DNA of 64,000 nucleotides. It comes from Photorhabdus bodei. GTDB lineage: Bacteria > Pseudomonadota > Gammaproteobacteria > Enterobacterales > Enterobacteriaceae. Positions 1 to 9,700 of this stretch are shown piece after piece. Location of the stretch: contig NZ_NSCM01000010.1 of assembly GCF_003287735.1 (NCBI RefSeq), forward strand, positions 1 to 64,000, given 5' to 3'. Each line of letters begins with the position of its first letter. Positions within the stretch are counted from its first letter, which is position 1. A program made the position numbers and the translations under genes. The notes beneath the pieces were generated by a model. That model was not told the origin of the DNA and did not search any database. It saw only the letters and a program-made list of their open reading frames with translations.

Positions 1-91
1 GGCTGATTGGTTTTTATGCCGAAAATAAAGGAATACACCTTAATTATCAGGCAAATAGTATCAAATCAAGAAGAGTCATCTCTCACCTAAC
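1..91. other. Left edge, no gene assigned
   Basis: One frame stays open from base 3 to about 200, but it runs through a strong hairpin and resembles nothing I know. The hairpin at 92-127 suggests that a gene entering from the left ends before it. I do not call a gene here. Confidence 0.3.
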
Positions 92-127
92 ATTAGCGGA
101 GAATGTATTACGCCATTCTCCGCTAAT
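92..127. terminator. Strong hairpin, probable bidirectional terminator
   Basis: A perfect 14-bp stem (ATTAGCGGAGAATG paired with CATTCTCCGCTAAT) closes an 8-base loop. An AT-rich tail follows on the right. It lies between the left edge and the minus-strand tRNA-Asn gene and could end transcription from either side. Confidence 0.6.
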
Positions 128-253
128 ATTATTTGAAATAGTGCTTAATAAAACACTCAAGCACCTCGCCAAAATCTACCAAAATATGGTTTTGATTTAT
201 TAGCGCTGATTTGTGGGGATTCCTCAGCGCACTTGGCGGGCTTCTTATGAATT

Positions 254-329
254 TGGCTCCTCCAACTGGACTCGAACCAGTGACATACGGATTAACAGTC
301 CGCCGTTCTACCGACTGAACTATGGAGGA
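254..329 (-). tRNA. tRNA-Asn (anticodon GTT), copy 1
   Basis: The minus strand reads as a 76-nt tRNA with an encoded CCA end. It starts TCCTCCATAGTTCAGTCGG, has the anticodon GTT at 294-296, carries GGTTCGA in the T arm, and ends TTGGAGGAGCCA. It closely matches enterobacterial tRNA-Asn. A second copy lies at 2267-2342, differing by one T-arm base (GGTTCGA here against GGTTCAA there). Flanking similarity extends about 10 bases left and about 25 bases right of the gene. Confidence 0.95.
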
Positions 330-1043
330 ATTGTCCTTGACAACGAGGCGAATAATATCTGGGTATTTTGGGCTTGTCAAAGGGGAAAAGTAAAAATTGA
401 GTTTGATTGGTTAACTGATGTTCAATAATGATGTTTTTTACCATTTTTTTGTCAATTAAATTTTTCAGCTCAAGAAACGCGAGAGTTAACTGATATTTAC
501 CCATGATAATTAGATGGTGAAAATACCATCTATATTTTTATTTAGAAAATAATTAATCATGAGCATTAAAAATATAATTAAATATATATTAGATAATTTT
601 TTCTTTGTGTTATTTATGATATTTTTATATTTCATAGTAATTTTCCTATTTTATCTGTTTTAACAGATCACTTATTGTATTTTGATATTTATTATCGGAT
701 TTACTTGTCTATAATTATTAACTGAAAAAGTAATTTATTATTTGATATCTGATTTGGAAAACATGATATTAATCCACGCCAAAGCGAATGATAAAGAGTT
801 TGACATTAATAATGAAATATCATTTTTTGCTAATATACTAAGATATTCTCGATTCTAATAATGTATTTGTATATGCATATAAAATGCAATGAAATGAATA
901 AAAACTATTTCAAAAAATATTTTAAATTAAATAATTGGTAAGGAGGTGGAAATAATTTTAAATATAAAATAAGCAGATAATATTCCCCCCGAAAAGAGTG
1001 GTTAATTTTCTGGTGATTTTTATAAAACAGATGAGGAGAAGTC
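330..1043. other. AT-rich intergenic region upstream of the 358-aa gene
   Basis: This is about 700 bases of AT-rich sequence without a supported gene. It separates the divergent tRNA-Asn from the 358-aa gene and presumably holds the promoter of the latter. A strong ribosome binding site (GAGGAGAAG) lies just before the ATG at 1044. An unusual purine tract (taaggaggtgg) near 940 also resembles a ribosome binding site, but no ORF follows it. Confidence 0.5.
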
Positions 1044-2120
1044 ATGAAGTTTTTAATTAATACTGATGTAACTAACTGGGTTTCACATAAAGACTGGTTT
1101 AACGTTCCATTACGATTGTTTGTAGTTCTACAGGATGATGATGGTTCTGTATCATTAGAAAATTACAAAAGTAAAATCGTGGTGAATGGCTTGAATGAGG
1201 GCGAATATGAAATCGTAAATAACAATAGCATATTTGATCCCATTAGTAGAGCATCTGAAATATTAGTAAAAATCAAGACAGATCAGAGAGTTAATGCAAC
1301 AATTGGCTTTGATGCCGAAGTAACGGATGCGAGTGGTGGTGTGGTAGCGAAAGCCGCTCTGAGTCGATTTAAACTAAAGTCAGTGGGATTGGCAGCACCT
1401 GTATATCCGGCACATTATGATAATGTTATTAGCGGTGATGATATAAAAGCAGGAGTTAGAGTACTTTTTACTGATTCTAATATTTTAGATAAACATGAAC
1501 TGAAATTTGTTTTTGATAATGATAATGTTGAAGTTGTTCCTGGTGTACAAAATAGCGGTGATATTCGTAGTTTGCCGGTGAAAAATGATCTCCTTACTGA
1601 AGGTAAACATGATAGCCTTTATTATACTATTAGCGAAAGCGGTACTGCTAGATTTTCTGCTATTCAACGTGTACTTGTAGAGCTTGATGAAGATTCTGCA
1701 ACAGTCCAGGTCCGTCGTGATTTAGAAGTGCCTTATATTGAAGAGTATGATGAAAATAGGGGCCGGCCAATTGGTGAGAGTATTATTGATTATGACATCA
1801 ATATTTTGGTCAACGATGTAAAACTTAAAGATAAGGAGTTGAAAAAAGGCACAGTACACATAAGAGGGTATTCTGCTGACAATCAAGATACAGGGGAATT
1901 GGTATTAAAGATAGATTCTTTACAAGGTAGTGAAGATAATATTTTTCGGTTAGCTGTAATTAAGCCTGAAGAAAATGCAGATGGTCAACCGGGTGGAATT
2001 GATTTCTTTAATTATATAGGTAATGGTCAGGTAAGAATTCACTACGAAATATCATTTGTTGGTGAATTGAATGTATTGCATAAATCTAAAGAGAAGATTT
2101 ATAAGGTAGTTCTGGATTGA
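1044..2120 (+). CDS. Hypothetical protein, 358 aa, between two tRNA-Asn genes
   Basis: I do not recognise this protein. It is 358 residues, soluble-looking and acidic, with no signal peptide or membrane segment. Alternating short hydrophobic and polar stretches suggest a beta-rich fold. The start is supported by GAGGAGAAG about 6 bases before the ATG, and a Rho-independent terminator follows the stop, so it looks like an intact single-gene unit. Its AT-rich codon use differs from the flagellar genes, and it sits exactly between two tRNA-Asn copies. Both points fit acquisition by horizontal transfer at a tRNA locus. No function is assigned. Confidence 0.75.
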   Translation: MKFLINTDVTNWVSHKDWFNVPLRLFVVLQDDDGSVSLENYKSKIVVNGLNEGEYEIVNNNSIFDPISRASEILVKIKTDQRVNATIGFDAEVTDASGGVVAKAALSRFKLKSVGLAAPVYPAHYDNVISGDDIKAGVRVLFTDSNILDKHELKFVFDNDNVEVVPGVQNSGDIRSLPVKNDLLTEGKHDSLYYTISESGTARFSAIQRVLVELDEDSATVQVRRDLEVPYIEEYDENRGRPIGESIIDYDINILVNDVKLKDKELKKGTVHIRGYSADNQDTGELVLKIDSLQGSEDNIFRLAVIKPEENADGQPGGIDFFNYIGNGQVRIHYEISFVGELNVLHKSKEKIYKVVLD

Positions 2121-2160
2121 TTATTTTGGTGCCGGCGAATGTGTTGCTGCTTACATAGAA

Positions 2161-2189
2161 AAAAAGCCCAATTCTTATTGGGCTTTTTT
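2161..2189 (+). terminator. Rho-independent terminator after the 358-aa gene
   Basis: A 7-bp GCCCAAT/ATTGGGC stem with a TCTT loop is flanked by A5 on the left and T6 on the right. The T run directly follows the stem on the plus strand. The A run would let it work for the opposite strand as well. Confidence 0.85.
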
Positions 2190-2266
2190 GCATGCTAGCC
2201 ATATTTTTGTATACTAGCTATTCCATGCGTACTAGAGATTCTCTTTAGCATCTCCAAGTTTGAATT

Positions 2267-2342
2267 TGGCTCCTCCAACTGGACTTGAACCAGTGACATA
2301 CGGATTAACAGTCCGCCGTTCTACCGACTGAACTATGGAGGA
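2267..2342 (-). tRNA. tRNA-Asn (anticodon GTT), copy 2
   Basis: A 76-nt minus-strand tRNA-Asn with encoded CCA, differing from the copy at 254-329 at one T-arm base (GGTTCAA instead of GGTTCGA). It has the same orientation as the first copy and lies about 2 kb away. Either tandem duplication or duplication during integration of the intervening segment could explain the arrangement. Confidence 0.95.
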
Positions 2343-2486
2343 ATCGTTCTTGAGAACGGGGCGGATACTAGCGATCAATTGAAACGCTGTCAATGCAAAA
2401 AAGCTTACTAGTTTATTATTTGCTTGCCATATGAGCGCATTGTCTTATAACTGTGCTATTTCACTGAAATTGAGTACTTTTGTTCA

Positions 2487-2993
2487 TTATCGGCTATTCA
2501 TGATCGGTAACGATGTTGCTATATGGGATTGCTCAGGAAACATCATGATATAAACATCATAAAAATGAATTTCACCTTTCATTTGTATAATGCGCTTGAT
2601 TTCATCTTTTATTGCCAATGGAACATGAGGGTGGGAACAAAGCTCTTTGATTGCGCAGTCTGAGATTTTTTCGCTGACGAACCATTCGCCGTTGTAACAT
2701 ACCCGTAGATCAAGTACGCCGATATCATCAAACCGATACACAGGTTTGATTTCGAGTAATAAAACCGCCGACATAATAATGAAGAGTACTGTAAAAGCTA
2801 GCAGTGAAAGTAAACTAAAATATGGGGCGTACCAAATAAGTGCAGCGAGAAACAGGTAGGATACAAGCATAGCCAGGCAGAGATAAGGATGGTTGCTGAT
2901 AAATTGGCTGTTAAAACGGGGTTTACCATCACGTTGTTCTTCGATGTTGATTCGTTCAAGATCCTGAATCAGTATCTGTTTAATGATATTCAT
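2487..2993 (-). CDS. ylaC: YlaC family inner membrane protein
   Basis: This 168-residue protein resembles Escherichia coli YlaC along its length. It has a charged N-terminal helix including the KPRF stretch, a pair of hydrophobic segments at about residues 38-58 and 62-82, and a cytoplasmic C-terminal part with the family-like stretches VYRFDDIGVLDLRVCYNGEW and KGEIHFYDVY. The biochemical role of YlaC is not known. The gene is alone on the minus strand, with an ERIC element about 50 bases beyond its start. Family assignment is from remembered sequence, and function is unassigned. Confidence 0.8.
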   Translation of the reverse strand: MNIIKQILIQDLERINIEEQRDGKPRFNSQFISNHPYLCLAMLVSYLFLAALIWYAPYFSLLSLLAFTVLFIIMSAVLLLEIKPVYRFDDIGVLDLRVCYNGEWFVSEKISDCAIKELCSHPHVPLAIKDEIKRIIQMKGEIHFYDVYIMMFPEQSHIATSLPIMNSR

Positions 2994-3040
2994 ATATTGA
3001 CCTGATTAAGCAAAAGAAAAGTGAAATATTTTCATAACTA

Positions 3041-3167
3041 TATACCTTATGGATTTCAAGATGCATCGCGGCGGCAAGGGAGCGAATCCCCGGGAGCATA
3101 GATAACTATGTGACCGGGGTGAGTGAGTGCAGCCAACAAAGAGGCAACTTGAAGGATGACAGGTATA
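3041..3167 (+). repeat. ERIC element 1
   Basis: An element of about 127 bp with the ERIC core (GAATCCCCGGGAGC and GTGACCGGGGTGAG, which pair imperfectly). Its ends are TATACCTTATGG and GACAGGTATA. It is one of eight near-identical copies in the window. ERIC elements are non-coding enterobacterial imperfect palindromes found in transcribed intergenic regions. Confidence 0.95.
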
Positions 3168-3602
3168 TTGCCCTTAAGGTTAGCATGGGGGAGGTGATCT
3201 TACGTAGATCAGTTGTTTTATTTTAATCTGCCAATTGTTATTGACTAAGATTAACTCTAATGCTTTCATTAAGATAAAGGTTGAATAAATCAAAAAAATT
3301 TATAACTAATGACATTGTTTGTTAAATTATTGCTTTAATAATGAGCATAAATATTTTTTTTAAAACACCAAAGCATAAAAAGGTTGCTATTCCTTTTCTA
3401 TCATGAGTTAATGCAGCCGGCCTGATAAACAGACCTACTTTATGTACGACATCTTGAGTTAATGAGTTATGTGTAAGTGTTATCCTCAGATAGCCTTTGT
3501 TGACGCGTTTCCTTCTTAGTGCCTCCATAAGTAATAGCTGATATAACTGGCCAATACATGCCCAATGGTGGCAAAATTTTTTTGATATATAGGAAAGTCA
3601 CA
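3168..3602. other. Region between ERIC 1 and the cold shock gene
   Basis: About 430 AT-rich bases without a supported gene. The right part should include the promoter and untranslated leader of the cold shock gene. Family members often have long structured leaders, but I could not define one here. Confidence 0.4.
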
Positions 3603-3815
3603 ATGTCTGACAAAATGAAAGGTCAAGTGAAGTGGTTCAACGAGTCTAAAGGCTTCGGTTTCATCACCCCAGCTGACGGTAGTAAAGACGTATTCGTTCA
3701 CTTCTCTGCCATTCAGGGTAACGGTTTCAAAACTTTAGCAGAAGGCCAGAACGTAGAATTCACCATTGAAAATGGTGCGAAAGGTCCAGCAGCAGCAAAC
3801 GTAATGGCTATCTGA
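3603..3815 (+). CDS. Cold shock protein, CspE/CspC-like
   Basis: A 70-residue single cold-shock domain, starting [20 protein letters not shown]. The RNP1-like KGFGFITP and RNP2-like VFVHFSAI nucleic-acid-binding motifs are intact. Such proteins bind single-stranded RNA and DNA in the cytoplasm and act as RNA chaperones or antiterminators. The start at 3603 is chosen because it gives the full family length and follows AGGAAA about 6 bases upstream; an upstream in-frame ATG at 3558 would add 15 residues foreign to the family. The sequence is closest in my memory to CspE. It is a monocistronic unit with its own terminator. Confidence 0.9.
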   Translation: MSDKMKGQVKWFNESKGFGFITPADGSKDVFVHFSAIQGNGFKTLAEGQNVEFTIENGAKGPAAANVMAI

Positions 3816-3832
3816 TTGTTTGGATGATTTTG

Positions 3833-3868
3833 AAGCCCGTCACTATTTTCCATAGTAACGGGCTTTTT
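3833..3868 (+). terminator. Terminator of the cold shock gene
   Basis: AAGCCCGT and ACTAT pair with ATAGT and ACGGGCTT around a short pyrimidine loop, with one mismatch in the stem, and the stem runs into T5. It lies 17 bases after the stop codon. Confidence 0.9.
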
Positions 3869-4114
3869 GTTTGCTAAAGTCATATCTTTCTTTACTTATT
3901 AATTACTCCTGATTATACTTTGTACGAATTTTATTGGAGAGATAGCCATTGGATAGTCAAAGTTTTCAGCTAAATAGACAATAAAACGGCAAGCTGTTTA
4001 TTTCCTTCCGATTTGCTGCTTGCCAAATAAAGCGGGCAGTACCACTCAAAATATCTGAGCTGTACTTACTCAAAGAATGGTGTTATCCGGTACTTGGTCA
4101 AGTAGCCGGGATAG

Positions 4115-4242
4115 TGTGCCCTATGGATTTCAAGATGCATCGCGACGGCAAGGGAGCGAATCCCCGGGAGCATAGGTAACTATGTGACCGGAGTGAGCAA
4201 GTGCAGCCAACAAAGCGGCAACTTGAAAGATAACGGGTATAT
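4115..4242 (+). repeat. ERIC element 2
   Basis: ERIC copy with small differences from element 1, such as GCATCGCGACGGC and a terminal GATAACGGGTATA. It lies between the cold shock gene and the mgtC-like gene. Confidence 0.93.
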
Positions 4243-4392
4243 ATTGGGTTTTTATTATGCTGTTATATATTTACGCTTTGTTACCTCCTGGTATGGACAG
4301 AAAGTAGGGCTGAATTAAACATTCAGCATACGTTTCTGTGTGCAAAATAAATGCACATGATTATTTATCCATTCGGTTGTATGGAGAATGTC

Positions 4393-5091
4393 ATGTTAAT
4401 AACTCCTTTTGTCTTTCATTTATTATCGGCTATGTGCTTTGGCGCATTAATTGGTGCTGAGCGCCAATGGCGTCAACGTATGGCAGGTTTAAGAACCAAT
4501 GCATTAGTTGCGACCGGTGCAGCAGTTTTTATCCTCAGTTCAATAACAACTTCACCCGATAGTGCTGGTCGTATTGCTGCACAAGTTGTTTCAGGCATTG
4601 GTTTCCTTGGTGCGGGTGTCATTATGCGGGAAGGTATGAACATTCGTGGATTAAATACCGCAGCAACCTTATGGTGTTCTGCTGGAATTGGTGTGCTGTG
4701 TGGTCTTGGGCAATATTGGCTAGCTGCGATAGCAACTGCCATTATTCTTTGTGCAAATATATTGTTACGTGAGGCAGCCCAACGTATTAATTTACAACCC
4801 AGGCCGCAGGCCATTGATCAAGTACAGTGTTATAAAATTCACGTAGTGTGTGACAGTGATGACGAAATTCTGGTGAGAACTTTGGTATTACAGGCTCTCA
4901 ATGGAGTAGCTGTGAGGTTAAAATCACTGAGTTTCGCTGATAGAGTTCAACCTGGAAAATTTGAAGTGTGCGTTGAAGTGTTAGCAACACTGGATAAGCA
5001 AAAAGAGATAGAAGCAATTATTTGTCGTATAAGTCTGGAAAAGAGCGTTAGCTCAATAAACTGGAAAATTGCTTCTGAACTACCGATCTGA
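4393..5091 (+). CDS. MgtC/SapB family inner membrane protein
   Basis: A protein of 232 residues from the chosen start. The N-terminal MgtC domain contains the family signature GALIGAERQWRQRMAGLRTN, then ATGA, SGIGFLGAGVI and GLNTAATLW, with about four to five hydrophobic segments in the first 140 residues. A soluble ACT-like C-terminal domain follows. MgtC proteins support growth in low magnesium and survival in host cells, in part by acting on the F-type ATP synthase. ATG 4393 is preferred because GGAG lies 6 bases upstream; starts at 4351 or 4381 lack a comparable site. The protein matters for insect virulence in some Photorhabdus, which I recall but cannot confirm here. Confidence 0.88.
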   Translation: MLITPFVFHLLSAMCFGALIGAERQWRQRMAGLRTNALVATGAAVFILSSITTSPDSAGRIAAQVVSGIGFLGAGVIMREGMNIRGLNTAATLWCSAGIGVLCGLGQYWLAAIATAIILCANILLREAAQRINLQPRPQAIDQVQCYKIHVVCDSDDEILVRTLVLQALNGVAVRLKSLSFADRVQPGKFEVCVEVLATLDKQKEIEAIICRISLEKSVSSINWKIASELPI

Positions 5092-5174
5092 AAATCTTTT
5101 GTGTAAAACAGCGATCACTAGTTTGATAAGGAATCACCGTTGACGAATGGTGTTTCGTCATAAGAAACAAACAA

Positions 5175-5213
5175 AACGTTGCCTATGGTGTGTTCTTTCG
5201 GTTAGGCAACGTT
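5175..5213 (+). terminator. Hairpin downstream of the mgtC-like gene
   Basis: A perfect 11-bp stem (AACGTTGCCTA with TAGGCAACGTT) and a 17-base loop, 83 bases after the stop. There is no strong T run, so termination is only probable. Confidence 0.5.
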
Positions 5214-8200
5214 AATTAAGAAATCATTCAGCACTGTGTTGTAATTTTGCGGATCCTGGTACTAAGAATGACTGATCGAATATCTTGTACCAGATGATGT
5301 TCTTGCTGCTATTTGAGGCAGATATGCGAAGTGGTACCGGTCAAATAGTTACTGTTGTTACAATTAAATCTATAGTTGATGTAGATTTCAGCTGACGTTT
5401 AGTCGTAAGCCAAGTTGATTACAAATTTGCTTTATGCTAGCAATAGTTTCGGATGGTATTGTTGATTAATGCTTCTCTAGGTAAAAATCGTTCGATGCGG
5501 TATTTTTAGCCTTGGTTTTGTCACTGGACTGACTGTTGAACATTGCTATTCTCATATCAGAATTTAGCCGTGGTAAACCTGATATAGGTATCATACGTGG
5601 GTACAGAAAAATTGATGAGTTGATATTTAATTTGGTTCTCCATCAGCTGCTCATTATTGCTCAGAATTTTCAGTGAAAATATCAATTATTTTCAAAGGGT
5701 AAGTAGAAGAAGTGATCTAAGTTTGTTCTTATATAAGAGTAAAATAGATAATAATTCTGCTTGATGGAGAATGTCGTGAAAAAATAATGGAAGTGGCTGA
5801 TGGTTGCCATCAGACAAAATTTTAGAGTATTAATTTAACAGTTCGATATTTATCCGATGATAAAGTAAAAACGTTTGTCATCTTTATGGTGATGAAAGAA
5901 TGATGATATTACAGGAGTTGCTAACTTTCCTTGATCCAGTGGAGGGGAGTGTGGTCCCTGTTATTTCTGTATTAAGAAAGAGTAACACAGCAGCAGGAGT
6001 TCTTACCGTGGATAATTCTGCTATTACTGTCAGGATTTGTCATGATGTAGGGTTAGAACTCAAAGTTATTTTGGCATTCTAACAAACAGAGTTGATGGTG
6101 ACTGAAATCTTGAGAAATGAAATCAGATTGGTATTTAGCAAACTGTGTATCGTAAAAATCCTGTATTGCAAAAGAACGGGCATACAGTTGGTTTCTTGAT
6201 GATAACATTAATGGTGCTGTGGTATTGAGATACGCTGATGTAGGAGTTTTTGTTAGCAAAGGTACAGATAGTGCAAAAAAAGCGATAGATATTACTAGGC
6301 TTGATAAGAATTTAGGGGTGTCAAATGAAGGGCCGTTAAGAGAAGAGAGGCGAGTGGGAGTATTATCAAGTGCTTGAATATAACGGCAAGTTTGAATTTT
6401 GGAATGTTTTTTCAATGTTGGTTACCAGAGTATTTATTCCATTCTTTTTGGCGCAAAATATTCATTTACTAGTACAAGATCTGATGTGTGATATTTCTTG
6501 GTTTTTTTACATTGAGGTAAAATGGATTAAACAGTTCCTGAGAAGATCATTATAAATGAGGTATTAAAAATGTTGGATATTCTATGGTATTGGTGGAGCT
6601 AGTTTGTTTCATTTTTATCTTATAGATATATATGTTGATATTTATAATTTTTTAGTGAAAAATTTTGTTCATCAGGTTTTATTTTAGCCAGATTAGTGTA
6701 TTGAATTGTTATTTTTTCAGATATCTTTTGTTCATATATTGTGCATATAAAGGATGTGTTTTGTCCAAAAAACAGATGCATTTCCAGTGTTATTGATTAC
6801 ATAATTGATAATGATTCTCGATAGCTATATTCCCTTCTTGTTTGATGGACTATTGGGTTTAGTGCCTTTGTTCTGAGAGTGTTTCTGTGATTAGGTTAGG
6901 TTGTAATCTGTTGTTGCATTAACTGTCATATTTGAGGAATAGTTATAATTACTCGGAAAATTATCACTATTATTTATATAGGAAAATAAATTTCTTATCA
7001 AAATCCTATTTTTTTCATCTTTTTTATGGAATATCAGGATATTTATATCACCAATGATTATTGATTTCATTATTCTGATGGGAAATGATATTGATTTTTA
7101 TCTCTATTCCTATTAGTTATTTGTGCGGTAAATCTCAATTAATTATTTTGTTCCTATAGAGTTAATTGTTTTATCTATTCTTATCATTTAATAAAATGAC
7201 ATTTTTGATATATGTTAATGACATTATTAGCTGTGTTTTTTATATGTATAAATAATGTTTTTGGGATGATAGTCGTAAATATTACATGAAATAATGAAAA
7301 ATGGAAAAAATGACTTTTAATATTTCACTTGATTTGTATCATAAGAATATGAATTGGGAAATAGCGTGTGTTTTTATTTAAATATTAATGTGTAAACTAT
7401 TCATTTCTTGTATTATATAAAGAGTGGTAATTTAATTTATGATAGATATTTAATAAGGTTATATATTTATGTGGGTTGGAAGTTTTATTTCTGGAATTGT
7501 ATCTCTTATAGAATTTTAAAGCAGATTGTAAGGATAATAAATCACATTCAATTAGTTTAAAATACCTAATATATTTAAAATATATATATTGACAATGTGT
7601 GAATTTAATTAATGATTAATTTGAGGTATGAAGACTAAAGATGAAAAAGATAAAGTAATCAATAGAGGGGTTTTGCGTATTATTATATTATGAGATACAA
7701 CTTTTGATAAGTTTTTCTAATTAATTTTGTTGCTGTTTGGGTTGTCAGGAGTCGAAATAGACCGATTTTTCTGGCTATCTCTATGCTGGATATTGATTGT
7801 TATGCAATCAATAAAATGTTGTTATAGTTGTTTTTTTATTCATTATCTTACTGTATTTTATGCTATTTTTGTATGGTTAGTGTTATCTGTGCATGGTGGT
7901 ATGTATTTTTAGTTAAGCCTTTTGGTTAAAAAAGGTACAAATCTAAACGAAAAGTGATCATACCTGTATCTTTTTTGCAACCAAATTTTACATAAACTCA
8001 ATCTGTTTTATCGTACAAGCGGCGATGCTGAATCTCAGAATAAGATTATTGTTTACACTTATTAGTCAGGGATAAAACTGTCTTTTTTAGTGTTAGTTTG
8101 ACTCAGGATAGGATTTTTTATCGTTATTTTAAATTTATAAGTTTAATAGATCGTATAAAATCAAAAAATATATCTAATATTTTTATTTAGATAATTTAAC

Positions 8201-8280
8201 TTATTAAAATTGAGAATTCGGATTTTATTTAATTGTTTGAATAGTTAATGAGCAATTCATCGATTAAATGCATATTAAAA
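5214..8280. other. Long AT-rich region without a convincing gene
   Basis: About 3 kb between the mgtC-like gene and flhD. Open frames are short and of biased composition. The 5900-6380 stretch has higher GC and could be the remains of a gene: it encodes a 60-residue frame at 5900-6082 and, in another plus-strand frame to about 6375, a stretch reading NGAVVLRYADVGVFVSKGTD. I cannot assign a family. The remainder is very AT-rich and may be decayed accessory DNA or a large regulatory region for flhDC. I see no RNA gene or transposase. Confidence 0.5.
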
Positions 8281-8291
8281 GCCCTTGTTTT

Positions 8292-8307
8292 TGTGAGTTA
8301 TGTCACA
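8292..8307. promoter_or_regulatory. CRP-type site upstream of flhDC
   Basis: TGTGA-GTTATG-TCACA matches the CRP half-site consensus on both sides with the correct 6-base spacer. A TATAAG hexamer follows at 8339. The site is about 320 bases before the flhD start. In enteric bacteria flhDC is activated by cAMP-CRP and has a long leader, so the placement is reasonable. Binding is inferred, not shown. Confidence 0.65.
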
Positions 8308-8628
8308 TAGTATTTAAAATTGCGCCCTCTTTCCGTTGTATAAGTTGATGATTCAGGAGTAAAGTTGTTCTGCATTAAGAATATTCTTAATCGCTAATGA
8401 AAAATGTTATATCAGGTAACGCAATAATACTTTTTCAACTCACTACCGTAATATTTTTGAAGTTAGATGAATCAAAAGTAATACAAAGGATGGTTACTGC
8501 TCTGACTAAGCCTGTATATTTTAGTTATGTAAGAGATTATTGATCCCTAAGCTATTTTAGGAATTTTGTCACGAGTGGTTTTTCGAACACTTAACTGATT
8601 TTTTAATGTAATCGGACGGGATAGAGAA

Positions 8629-8979
8629 ATGAGTACGGTTGAATTGCTCAAACATATTTATGACATAAATTTATCGTATTTGCTTTTAGCTCAGCGATTA
8701 ATTAACCATGAAAAAGCGTCAGCGATGTTCCGTTTAGGTATTAGCGATTCTATGGCTGATACGTTGTCTGAATTGACATTACCTCAGTTGGTCAAGCTCG
8801 CTGAGACTAATCAATTAGTCTGTAATTTCCGGTTCGAAGACAGTGAAACTATTCAGCAGCTTACTAGGGAATCTCGAGTGGATGATTTACAACAAATACA
8901 TACAGGCATTTTGTTATCTACTCATTTGTTTCAGAAGTTATTTTCGAAAGACGATACGTCAGTGAAAAAAAGAGCATAA
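8629..8979 (+). CDS. flhD: Flagellar master regulator FlhD
   Basis: A 116-residue FlhD of usual length. It is the partner of FlhC in the FlhD4C2 complex, which activates class II flagellar promoters. The recognisable family body runs from [20 protein letters not shown] through [11 protein letters not shown], with the helix-turn-helix-like C-terminal part after it. It is the first gene of the flhDC pair, only 3 bases before flhC. The upstream region holds a CRP-type palindrome and several hundred bases of leader, consistent with heavy regulation of this operon. Confidence 0.97.
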   Translation: MSTVELLKHIYDINLSYLLLAQRLINHEKASAMFRLGISDSMADTLSELTLPQLVKLAETNQLVCNFRFEDSETIQQLTRESRVDDLQQIHTGILLSTHLFQKLFSKDDTSVKKRA

Positions 8980-8982
8980 AAG

Positions 8983-9564
8983 ATGGCCGAGAAAAGTATA
9001 GTTCAAGAAGCTAAGGATATACAATTGGCGATGGAACTCATCACTTTGGGGGCACGGTTACAAATGCTTGAAAGTGAAACACAATTGAGCAGAGGGCGAC
9101 TAATTAAGCTTTATAAAGAATTGAGGGGGAGTCCCCCGCCCAAAGGGATGCTGCCTTTTTCAACAGATTGGTTTATGACGTGGGAACAGAATATTCATTC
9201 ATCGATGTTCTATAATGCCTATCGTTTTTTACTCAAGAGTGGTTATTGTGGAGGTGTAGAGGCTGTTGTTAAAGCGTATCGACTCTATCTTGAACAATGT
9301 CCTCCTGTTGAAGGGGACGCGCCGGTTTTGGCGTTGACTCGTGCCTGGACGTTGGTACGTTTTGTGGACAGTGGCATGTTGCAACCTTCACAATGTCGGA
9401 CCTGTGGTGGAACTTTTATTACTCATGCTCATCAACCTGTGAATAGCTTTGTTTGTAGCCTTTGCCAACCTCCATCACGTGCAGTAAAAAAACGTAAACT
9501 TTCCTTTGAGTCTGCCGATACTAATTCACAACTGCTGGATGGACTTGCTCAGCACGCAGTGTGA
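8983..9564 (+). CDS. flhC: Flagellar master regulator FlhC
   Basis: A 193-residue FlhC of usual length. It has the zinc-binding cysteine set as CRTC and CSLC in the C-terminal third (about residues 138-160), required for FlhD4C2 DNA binding. It is coupled to flhD with a 3-base gap. The C-terminus is rich in basic residues (VKKRKL). The next gene, motA, is 136 bases away, with an inverted repeat in the gap, so motAB may be partly separated from flhDC transcription. Confidence 0.97.
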   Translation: MAEKSIVQEAKDIQLAMELITLGARLQMLESETQLSRGRLIKLYKELRGSPPPKGMLPFSTDWFMTWEQNIHSSMFYNAYRFLLKSGYCGGVEAVVKAYRLYLEQCPPVEGDAPVLALTRAWTLVRFVDSGMLQPSQCRTCGGTFITHAHQPVNSFVCSLCQPPSRAVKKRKLSFESADTNSQLLDGLAQHAV

Positions 9565-9587
9565 ATTTAAATGGGAAAATTATTCCT

Positions 9588-9625
9588 ACAGGTTACAGAT
9601 TTTACTTTTTCCTCCTGTAACCTGT
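9588..9625. terminator. Inverted repeat between flhC and motA
   Basis: A perfect 11-bp inverted repeat (ACAGGTTACAG and CTGTAACCTGT) with a 16-base T-rich loop. It could be a terminator of flhDC, although no T run follows, or an operator. It lies 24 bases after flhC and 75 before the chosen motA start. Confidence 0.5.
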
Positions 9626-9700
9626 ATTGAAACCACAACCATTCTGGATTCAAACTGCTCAACTTCCCATCCGCTCACCAACTTAGCTAAAGGATATCGC

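Noticed and set aside
6053..6415. 120-aa minus-strand ORF
   Set aside because: There is no ribosome site or recognisable domain, and the composition fits a shadow of a decayed plus-strand gene.
7727..7912. 61-aa hydrophobic ORF in the AT-rich region
   Set aside because: Random AT-rich sequence readily yields Phe/Leu-rich frames. It has no supporting start signal.
9506..9700. Longer MotA start inside flhC
   Set aside because: It overlaps flhC by 59 bases, adds residues foreign to MotA and crosses a strong inverted repeat; GTG 9701 gives the family start.
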